NCBI GenBank assembly: GCA_030606845.1
Contig: JAUWFP010000119.1
Location: forward strand, 1 to 6,865
DNA: 6,865 bases
Origin: Anaerolineales bacterium
GTDB taxonomy: Bacteria; Chloroflexota; Anaerolineae; Anaerolineales; E44-bin32
Direction: 5' to 3'
Part shown: in pieces, positions 1 through 4,986 of the stretch
Numbering within the stretch: the first letter of the stretch is position 1
Layout: each line of letters starts with the position of its first letter
The notes under the pieces: generated by a model
The model's database searches: none
What the model was told of the DNA's origin: nothing
What the model saw: only the letters and a program-made list of their open reading frames with translations
Made by a program: the position numbers and the translations under genes

Positions 1-918
1 CGCAAGGGTCCTGAATATGAGACGACAGTCGGTTTCGGACCTAATCTCGGAATTACAGATCTATCGTTCATAACGAGAATGGGGGAGATCTGTGATCGTT
101 ATGGAATGGATACGATCTCGCTCTCAAATACCATTGGCTTAGTTTTTACATTATTCGAGGATGGATTAATCCCATCAAAGGACAGGGGGGGAGATGAATT
201 CCGGTGGGGCGATCACGCTATCGTTGAGAAACTCATACATCAAACATTGCAGCGCGAAGGTTTGGGGGCGATCATAGCTAGAGGGGCGAGGGCTCTGGGG
301 GAGTATTTTGACTCACCGAATTCTGCGGCAGAGGTGAAGGGATTGGAAGTACCTTATCATGACCCACGAGGTGGCTCAGGGATGGCGCTTGTATATGCCA
401 CTTCTCCTCGAGGTGCTTGCCATAATCAGGGACCGTATTACTTGGTCGAGCTCGGGCAGACGATTGAGGCGATCGGCATAGACTTCTTCAATCGCCAGGC
501 GGGAGCGGAAAAGGTCCAGAACGTCATCCGCCATCAAAATTGGACATCCGTCATCAACGCTCTCGTGATGTGCATCTTCGCAAACGTGCCTCCAAGCGAC
601 ACCCGAAAGTTGATCCAGTTTGCGACTGGATATGAATACACCTTAAACGAGTTGCTACTTCTCGGTGAACGATCCTGGAATCTCAAGCGGATGATCAACC
701 ACCGCCTGAGCCCTGCTGGAATTGAAGACTCGCTGCCAGAGTGCTTTAAAGTTCCGCTAGCAGCGGGCGGCGCTGCTGGCTATGTCCCTCCTTTTGATGA
801 GATGTTGCTTACCTACTACGAGGAGCGTGGATGGGACTCAGATACAGGAATGCCGACGACGAAGAAGATGCGAGAGCTAGGGCTGGATAGTCTATCTGAA
901 GAGCTTTCCTTGCAATAG
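1..918 (+). CDS. Aldehyde:ferredoxin oxidoreductase (AOR family), C-terminal half, 5' end outside the window
   Basis: The reading frame is open from base 1, so only the last 305 residues are visible; full AORs are about 600 residues. The family oxidises aldehydes to acids, passing electrons to ferredoxin through a tungsten (or Mo) bis-pterin and one [4Fe-4S] cluster, in the cytoplasm of anaerobes. Visible marks, numbered in the fragment: GPEYET at 3-8, whose second Glu probably matches the active-site Glu313 of the Pyrococcus furiosus enzyme; DRYGMD at 32-37, the first pterin-binding DxxGL(D/C) motif; SPRGACH at 135-141, with a His that may match His448; and NALVMC at 186-191, where the second DxxGLC motif is expected. 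The last cluster cysteine (C191) is kept but the usual Asp is Asn. The gene ends with TAG 17 nt before nnr, so the two are probably co-transcribed. The substrate cannot be told from this half. Family call is secure; subfamily is not. Confidence 0.93.
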   Translation, partial: RKGPEYETTVGFGPNLGITDLSFITRMGEICDRYGMDTISLSNTIGLVFTLFEDGLIPSKDRGGDEFRWGDHAIVEKLIHQTLQREGLGAIIARGARALGEYFDSPNSAAEVKGLEVPYHDPRGGSGMALVYATSPRGACHNQGPYYLVELGQTIEAIGIDFFNRQAGAEKVQNVIRHQNWTSVINALVMCIFANVPPSDTRKLIQFATGYEYTLNELLLLGERSWNLKRMINHRLSPAGIEDSLPECFKVPLAAGGAAGYVPPFDEMLLTYYEERGWDSDTGMPTTKKMRELGLDSLSEELSLQ

Positions 919-919
919 A

Positions 920-928
920 GGAAGGAGG
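920..928 (+). promoter_or_regulatory. Strong Shine-Dalgarno that fixes the TTG start of nnr
   Basis: GGAAGGAGG starts just after the AOR stop codon and sits 7 nt before TTG 936. No ATG or GTG in this frame is at a suitable distance. The protein from this TTG begins MKKVVTVEQMRAIE, which matches the usual beginning of Nnr epimerase domains. Confidence 0.85.
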
Positions 929-935
929 CAGTCCA

Positions 936-2555
936 TTGAAAAAAGTTGTCACGGTTGAGCAGATGCGGGCGATTGAGCACGCGGCAGACGCATCCGGGCT
1001 GACATACGACAAGATGATGGAAAACGCAGGTAATTCTATCGCCGCTGCGATTCTTGAATATTGGCCTGAAGCAAAAAAATGGAACGTTACGATCCTGGTT
1101 GGACCGGGAAATAACGGTGGAGATGGGCTAGTTGTTGGACATTATCTCCAAGAAGCAGGGGCGAAGGTATCGGTTTATCTCGCTAGAGAGCGGACTGACG
1201 AGGACGAGAACCTTCAGCGCATTATCCGGCATGGATGCCCGGTTACAACGGCAGAAAAAGACAATCGGCACAAAGCGCTTAAAGATTTAATCATTTCCAC
1301 AGACCTACTCGTCGACTCTGTTTTCGGAACTGGCTTCAAACCTCCAATTAAAGGTGATACAAAGAACATACTGGCATTCGTCAATAAAGTACTAGAGGAG
1401 CGCGTTTCAACGCCTTATGTCGTCGCTGTGGATTGCCCGTCGGGGTTAGATTGCGATACGGGTGAAATTGCAGACGAGAGTCTAGTCGCAGATTTAACCG
1501 TCACGCTCGCTGCAGCAAAGCCGGGGCTTCTGCGTTTCCCTGGAGCAGGGTATGTTGGAGAAATCGTTGTAGGGGATATTGGGATACCCCCTTCACAAAA
1601 AGAAATCGCAACGATAAATCTTGATTTCGCCACGCGTGAGGGCGTTCGGGCGTGGTTGCCGGAAAGGCCGCGGGACGCTCACAAGGGCACCTTTGGACGA
1701 GTGATGATCGTCGCCGGGTCGGTAAATTTCCCTGGCGCCGCATCGTTAGCTGCGCTGGGGGCATATCGTTCTGGCGCAGGCCTGGTGACGCTGGCAGTTC
1801 CAGAACCCATCCAGGGATTTTTAGTTCCAATGGTTCCAGAAGCGACGTGGCTTGTCCTGCCGCATGAGATTGGCGTCATTGCTGGCCCTGCCGCGGACGT
1901 CATCCTAGACGAACTTCCTCATTGCCAGGCGCTTTTGCTGGGCCCTGGTTTTGGACAAGAACGACCAACGCTAACCTTCATGGAACGGCTGATAAACCCT
2001 TCTGCGGCCGCAAAGCAAGGAATAGGATTTATTCATCAGGAAGGCGACGATGAGTTGATGAAGCTGCCTCCTATCGTTATCGATGCTGATGGTTTGAAGC
2101 TTCTCGCAGGAATACCAGATTGGCATGTCCATTTACCAGGGCAATCGATTCTCACGCCTCACCCGGGCGAGATGTCGGTGTTGACAGGACTCTCGGTAAC
2201 GGAGATCCAAGCAGAACGAGAGCAAACTGCCTTAGATTGGGCTGCTCAATGGGGGCATGTTGTGGTGTTGAAGGGGGCGTTTACCGTTATCGGCTCTCCA
2301 ACCGGGCAAGCAACGATTATGCCCTTCGCAACACCCGCGTTAGCGCGTGCGGGAACTGGAGATGTATTGTCGGGGGTGATCGCATCTCTGCTTGCTCAAG
2401 GCTTGCAGCCTTACCGGGCAGCGATATTGGGCTGCTTTCTTCACGGGTGGTCAGGTGAGATAGCGGCTGGAATGATTGGTTCGACAGCCGGTGTGATAGC
2501 AGGCGATGTGGCTGATCTTATTCCTGCGGCTATAAGTGAATTAGAGCGGGGATGA
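936..2555 (+). CDS. nnr: Bifunctional NAD(P)H-hydrate epimerase / ADP-dependent NAD(P)H-hydrate dehydratase
   Basis: This 539-residue cytosolic repair enzyme restores hydrated NADH and NADPH (NAD(P)HX). The N-terminal YjeF_N domain (about 1-225) interconverts the R and S epimers; it shows MMENAG at 27-32, VGPGNNGGDG at 55-64, the VDSVFGTGF segment at 126-134 with the likely catalytic Asp127, and DCPSGLDCDTG at 166-176. The C-terminal ribokinase-like carbohydrate-kinase domain (about 235-535) dehydrates the S form using ADP; it shows KGTFG at 250-254, PGAA at 266-269, GPGFG at 336-340, DADGL at 383-387, TPHPGEM at 407-413, KG at 446-447 and the catalytic-site AGTGD at 472-476. All key motifs of both halves are present. 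The protein is slightly longer than usual, from extra sequence at about 345-378. Start is TTG with a strong ribosome binding site. It lies 17 nt after the AOR gene and is followed by a hairpin terminator. Confidence 0.95.
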   Translation: MKKVVTVEQMRAIEHAADASGLTYDKMMENAGNSIAAAILEYWPEAKKWNVTILVGPGNNGGDGLVVGHYLQEAGAKVSVYLARERTDEDENLQRIIRHGCPVTTAEKDNRHKALKDLIISTDLLVDSVFGTGFKPPIKGDTKNILAFVNKVLEERVSTPYVVAVDCPSGLDCDTGEIADESLVADLTVTLAAAKPGLLRFPGAGYVGEIVVGDIGIPPSQKEIATINLDFATREGVRAWLPERPRDAHKGTFGRVMIVAGSVNFPGAASLAALGAYRSGAGLVTLAVPEPIQGFLVPMVPEATWLVLPHEIGVIAGPAADVILDELPHCQALLLGPGFGQERPTLTFMERLINPSAAAKQGIGFIHQEGDDELMKLPPIVIDADGLKLLAGIPDWHVHLPGQSILTPHPGEMSVLTGLSVTEIQAEREQTALDWAAQWGHVVVLKGAFTVIGSPTGQATIMPFATPALARAGTGDVLSGVIASLLAQGLQPYRAAILGCFLHGWSGEIAAGMIGSTAGVIAGDVADLIPAAISELERG

Positions 2556-2595
2556 TTCATCGCTAACGATGATTTCGAATGAAGGCAGAATATGA

Positions 2596-2624
2596 AATAG
2601 GACGCCTCATCGAGGCGTCCTATT
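2596..2624. terminator. Bidirectional hairpin terminator between nnr and the YtxH gene
   Basis: There is a perfect 13-bp inverted repeat (arms 2596-2608 and 2612-2624) with a 3-nt loop. The stem core is GGACGCCTC/GAGGCGTCC and its A/T ends supply A-runs and T-runs on both strands. It lies 41 nt past the nnr stop and 23 nt past the ytxH stop, between convergent genes, which fits two-way termination. The T-tract is short on both sides, so efficiency is uncertain. Confidence 0.8.
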
Positions 2625-2647
2625 AATAACCAGAGTGACAGATGAAG

Positions 2648-2992
2648 CTATTTTTTCGCAGTGTCGTCTTTCTTCTTGGGGGTAGCAGCTTTCTTCTCAG
2701 GTTCAACTTCTTTTGTGGATTTCTTCTTCTGGCCTTCCGCGACACTCTTGCCTCGTTTCTGAAGATCCTCTGCTAAATATTTTGCTTCCTTGGCGAGTTC
2801 TTCCGCGCGAGCACGCGTATCATCGATGACACCACCGGCTTGATCCTTCAACTCAATGCCCTTGTCATAGATTAGGGTTCGAGTCTCCTCTCCAGACTGA
2901 GGGGCGAAGAGCAGAGAGACTGCCGCGCCAACCAGGCCGCCAATTAAAAAGCCTGAGACGAAGGCACCGAAATCGCTGTTATTATCCGACAT
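2648..2992 (-). CDS. YtxH-domain membrane protein
   Basis: This is a 114-residue single-pass protein. It has a short polar N-terminus, a glycine-rich hydrophobic helix at about 9-30, then the YtxH hallmark LLFAPQSGEETR at 27-38, an amphipathic charged helix at about 39-85 likely to form a coiled coil, and a very Lys/Glu-rich tail at 88-114. The YtxH family (PF12732) takes its name from a general-stress protein of Bacillus subtilis; its molecular role is unclear. The basic tail suggests a cytoplasmic C-terminus, possibly contacting lipid headgroups or nucleic acid, but that is inference. Start is ATG with AAAGGAG (3001-3007 on this strand) 8 nt upstream. It follows the two-helix membrane gene by 36 nt and is probably its operon partner. 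Transcription should end at the hairpin 2596-2624. Confidence 0.88.
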   Translation of the reverse strand: MSDNNSDFGAFVSGFLIGGLVGAAVSLLFAPQSGEETRTLIYDKGIELKDQAGGVIDDTRARAEELAKEAKYLAEDLQKRGKSVAEGQKKKSTKEVEPEKKAATPKKKDDTAKK

Positions 2993-3000
2993 AATCCGTT

Positions 3001-3007
3001 CTCCTTT
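3001..3007 (-). promoter_or_regulatory. Shine-Dalgarno of the YtxH gene
   Basis: AAAGGAG lies 8 nt before ATG 2992 on the minus strand. It is in the short gap after the upstream gene and supports separate translation from one transcript. Confidence 0.8.
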
Positions 3008-3028
3008 TCTTAATATCTTTATTCAAAT

Positions 3029-3484
3029 TTACTTCGGGCGGCGAAAGTCAAATAACTCGATTGCGCGTCTTAGAGCCGCAAACGAACTGTTCGCTTTTAC
3101 AACAGGTGCTACAAGGTTATCGCTGAGAAATTTGCTAGTTCCACGTAAGGAACTGACCGTCTCGTTTGTGGCTTCGAGTATCGGTCTGATCTCGTATTGA
3201 AGGAGGTTCGTCAGGCGGGCTAGCTGAACAAGCATGATAATGAGTGCTAGGCCGATGATTAGAGATTCAAAGGCCATAAAAATTATCATAATGTCGCGAA
3301 AGGTTTCAGTTTGTGCGGGGTTTTTGACCATTACGGTAACAGCGACGATGATTCCTGCAACAAGCAAAAGAAAAAACACCACTCCCAGAATGATCCAAAT
3401 CGTGGGAATCTTATTGCCCGCGGCGACGGTCTCAACGGGCGAAGATGTGTCATTTAAAGGAGGAAGAGTATCGTTTTCAGCCAT
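3029..3484 (-). CDS. Two-helix membrane protein with amphipathic tail (DUF948-like), function unknown
   Basis: This 151-residue protein is not matched to a named family with certainty. Residues 1-26 are polar and acidic with several Pro; strong membrane helices follow at about 28-53 and 64-89, joined by a short loop with KNPAQTETFRD. Residues 90-145 form a likely long amphipathic helix, and the end is basic (FDFRRPK). The tail and the linkage to a YtxH gene recall the B. subtilis pair ytxG (a DUF948 protein) and ytxH, although YtxG-type proteins normally have one N-terminal membrane helix. A related envelope or stress role is therefore a guess. ATG 3484 is the only usable start: TAA lies four codons upstream in frame, and there is no ATG, GTG or TTG between it and the first helix. 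No Shine-Dalgarno precedes it; see the promoter at 3493-3501. Confidence 0.8.
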   Translation of the reverse strand: MAENDTLPPLNDTSSPVETVAAGNKIPTIWIILGVVFFLLLVAGIIVAVTVMVKNPAQTETFRDIMIIFMAFESLIIGLALIIMLVQLARLTNLLQYEIRPILEATNETVSSLRGTSKFLSDNLVAPVVKANSSFAALRRAIELFDFRRPK

Positions 3485-3492
3485 CGATGTCG

Positions 3493-3501
3493 ATTATAAC
3501 A
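3493..3501 (-). promoter_or_regulatory. Extended -10 promoter (TGTTATAAT) giving a leaderless transcript
   Basis: On the minus strand the sequence reads TGTTATAAT, a consensus extended -10 (TATAAT at 3493-3498, TGn at 3499-3501). Only 8 nt separate its last T from ATG 3484, which places the expected transcription start at about 3486, one or two bases before the start codon. No clear -35 is seen at 16-18 nt spacing, as is common for extended -10 promoters. It lies in the 41-nt gap after the upstream membrane gene, so the YtxH pair has its own promoter. Confidence 0.72.
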
Positions 3502-3525
3502 CAAGCAAAATCGCTGAATTTGTGT

Positions 3526-3813
3526 CTATCGGCGGCGGGGCTTTTTTTGTGAGCGGGAATTTGGTTTGACCAAGACAGCGGTTAGAACCAGGCTCAGAAT
3601 TGTTCCCAGAAGCGCAGGGAACAGGTTGATCGAGCCGAGCCTTAGTAATTGCCAATGGATAAGTTCGCCAAGCAAGTGACCTGAAAAGAATCCGATCCAC
3701 GCAGAGGCTACATAGATTGCGAGACGTTTGAGACTGCCGCCGCGAAGGATATGGAAAAGGAAGGCACAAGCCGATGCGATGGTTATACCCAGGATAAAGC
3801 CATGAAGAGTCAC
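3526..3813 (-). CDS. Small three-helix membrane protein translated from GTG, overlapping the mnmA stop
   Basis: I place the start at GTG 3813, giving 95 residues, rather than ATG 3840 (104 residues). The GTG forms a GTGA overlap with the mnmA TGA stop, the classic arrangement for coupled translation. It is preceded by AGGAGGAGGG (3825-3834), whereas ATG 3840 has only a weak GGGGAAG almost touching it. From the GTG, hydrophobic helices lie at about 3-22, 31-52 and 62-83, joined by loops with RGGSLKR and HW, and the protein ends in a very basic tail (KPNSRSQKKPRRR), which suggests a cytoplasmic C-terminus. I see no catalytic motif and do not recognise a family with a known function. Co-transcription with mnmA is very likely, but a functional link to tRNA thiolation is not implied. 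Confidence 0.78.
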   Translation of the reverse strand: MTLHGFILGITIASACAFLFHILRGGSLKRLAIYVASAWIGFFSGHLLGELIHWQLLRLGSINLFPALLGTILSLVLTAVLVKPNSRSQKKPRRR

Positions 3814-4880
3814 GGAAGGATTATCCCTCCTCCTAAGCATTCTTCCCCATCGTAAAACACTGCGTACTGCCCGGGAGTTACGTCGGGGAGCGGTTTAAGA
3901 AGTTGGATTTCGGTACGAGCATGATCAAGGGCATGAAGGGTTGCACAGACTTCCTCTGCCTTATAGCGCACTCGCACAAGTATGGGCCTGCCGCTTTTAG
4001 GCGGAGAGCCAGAAATCCAATTTGCATGTCCAATAGTGAAGCTCGTACGGCCGAGTCTGTCCTTGGTCCCTACGACGAGAACATTATCCCGCATATTCTT
4101 GTTTATGACATAGAGTGGACGCGATTTCGATAACACGATGCCTTTGCGTTGCCCGATTGTGTAATTTGCCAATCCCGAATGCTCACCGAGAATTTCACCT
4201 TTCTCGTCGAGGATGGGGCCCGGTGGGGATAGTTGAATTCCCTGGCTGGAAAGGAATTCTCGATAATCCTGATCGCCCACGAAACATAGGTCCTGGCTCT
4301 CGGCCCGGTCAGCTATTGGGAGATTAAGTTTTGCAGCTTGTTCACGAACTTTATTTTTGTTGATATCGCCCAGGGGGAATATCGTGCGCGCGAGTTGATG
4401 TTGTTGCAGAACGCTGAGAACGTAGGTTTGATCCTTGTTTTTATCCTTAGCTCGGAATAAATGATAGCGATCTCCCCCATGGTGTATCTGTGCGTAGTGG
4501 CCCGTTGCGAGACGACTTGCGCCCATTGCGAGGACGCTTTCTAGAAGGAAACCCCAGCGGATTATCCGATTACACCGCATACAGGGATTCGGTGTCCTTC
4601 CTTGCGCATAGTCATCGATAAAGGGATCGACAACCTCCTTTTTAAACGTGTATTTGGCATCCAGCGTGTGGAAGGGTATGTCGAGTTGACTCGCCACTTG
4701 ACCGGCAAGTGAGACATCTTCCGGTGAGCAACATCGGTTGATTGTCTCGGGTCCGGCAGACCAAAGACGGAGCATTACGCCGAAGACATCGAAGCCTTGC
4801 TCAACAAGAAGGGCGGCCGCAACCGAGCTATCGACACCCCCACTCATCGCTATGGCAACTGTCTTGTTTTGTGGTGTCAT
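3810..4880 (-). CDS. mnmA: tRNA-specific 2-thiouridylase MnmA
   Basis: This 356-residue cytoplasmic enzyme makes 2-thiouridine at wobble position 34 of tRNAs for Lys, Glu and Gln, adenylating the uridine with ATP and taking sulfur from a persulfide relay. The ATP-binding PP-loop is SGGVDSS at 13-19. The two catalytic cysteines are visible: Cys100 in TPNPCMRCNR and Cys199 in SQDLCFVGD, close to the Cys102/Cys199 pair of E. coli. Other family marks are ATGHYA at 125-130, KDQTYVLS at 149-156, IGQRKGI at 242-248, and the C-terminal PGQYAVFYDGE with LGGG at 336-352. Length is normal and nothing is missing. The start at ATG 4880 is required: TAG is in frame four codons upstream and the next Met (residue 12) would remove the strand leading into the PP-loop. 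It has no Shine-Dalgarno and appears to be translated from a leaderless mRNA. It is followed by a coupled small membrane gene. Confidence 0.97.
   Translation of the reverse strand: MTPQNKTVAIAMSGGVDSSVAAALLVEQGFDVFGVMLRLWSAGPETINRCCSPEDVSLAGQVASQLDIPFHTLDAKYTFKKEVVDPFIDDYAQGRTPNPCMRCNRIIRWGFLLESVLAMGASRLATGHYAQIHHGGDRYHLFRAKDKNKDQTYVLSVLQQHQLARTIFPLGDINKNKVREQAAKLNLPIADRAESQDLCFVGDQDYREFLSSQGIQLSPPGPILDEKGEILGEHSGLANYTIGQRKGIVLSKSRPLYVINKNMRDNVLVVGTKDRLGRTSFTIGHANWISGSPPKSGRPILVRVRYKAEEVCATLHALDHARTEIQLLKPLPDVTPGQYAVFYDGEECLGGGIILP
3825..3834 (-). promoter_or_regulatory. Shine-Dalgarno inside the end of mnmA for the GTG-started membrane gene
   Basis: AGGAGGAGGG lies within the last mnmA codons, 11 nt before GTG 3813. 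The spacing is longer than ideal (usually 5-9 nt), but the match to the anti-Shine-Dalgarno is strong and it is the only candidate site nearby. It decides between GTG 3813 and ATG 3840, because it lies downstream of that ATG. Confidence 0.65.
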
Positions 4881-4886
4881 TGGACG

Positions 4887-4895
4887 ATTCTATCA
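4887..4895 (-). promoter_or_regulatory. Extended -10 promoter (TGATAGAAT) of mnmA, leaderless
   Basis: On the minus strand TGATAGAAT gives an extended -10 (TAGAAT at 4887-4892, TGn at 4893-4895). Six bases separate the last T from ATG 4880, so the standard spacing places transcription start on the A of the start codon itself. A TTGATC (4914-4919) could act as -35, but the spacer would be 21 nt, which is too long. The in-frame TAG overlaps the -10. No purine-rich ribosome binding site precedes the ATG. Confidence 0.7.
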
Positions 4896-4948
4896 CGATG
4901 GTTTTGGTAAGCAGATCAAGAAGCGATATCGAATAGATGGATACGGTT

Positions 4949-4954
4949 TATAAT
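4949..4954 (+). promoter_or_regulatory. -10 element of the eno promoter
   Basis: A consensus TATAAT predicts transcription from about 4961, which gives a 26-nt leader carrying the eno ribosome binding site. The -35 region (about 4925-4931) has no good TTGACA match and instead carries the 8-bp palindrome CGATATCG at 4924-4931. The in-frame ATG 4957 would lie upstream of this transcription start, so it cannot be the eno start codon if this promoter is the one used. Confidence 0.6.
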
Positions 4955-4969
4955 GGATGTTAAGAAATC

Positions 4970-4977
4970 AAAGGAGG
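4970..4977 (+). promoter_or_regulatory. Shine-Dalgarno that fixes the eno start
   Basis: AAAGGAGG lies 9 nt before ATG 4987. It is downstream of the alternative in-frame ATG 4957 and so supports the shorter, 433-residue enolase. Confidence 0.85.
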
Positions 4978-4986
4978 CTTAATTCG

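Noticed and set aside
2120..2458. Plus-strand open frame of 112 codons inside nnr
   Set aside because: It is out of frame with the conserved TPHPGEM and AGTGD motifs, which show nnr is the coding frame; the peptide has no recognisable motif.
2557..2572. Small hairpin TCATCG-CTAA-CGATGA just after the nnr stop
   Set aside because: It has only 6 bp with no T-tract; the much stronger 13-bp hairpin at 2596-2624 explains termination. It overlaps another short inverted repeat (GATGA/TCATC), so chance is likely.
3234..3569. Plus-strand open frame antisense to the two-helix membrane gene
   Set aside because: The minus-strand frame has clear membrane helices, a promoter and a matching operon; the antisense peptide is a shadow of the hydrophobic codons.
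4957..4986. Longer enolase starting at ATG 4957 (ten extra residues)
   Set aside because: The extra codons contain the Shine-Dalgarno and begin only 3 nt after the TATAAT, upstream of the expected transcription start; enolases normally begin close to the ATG at 4987.
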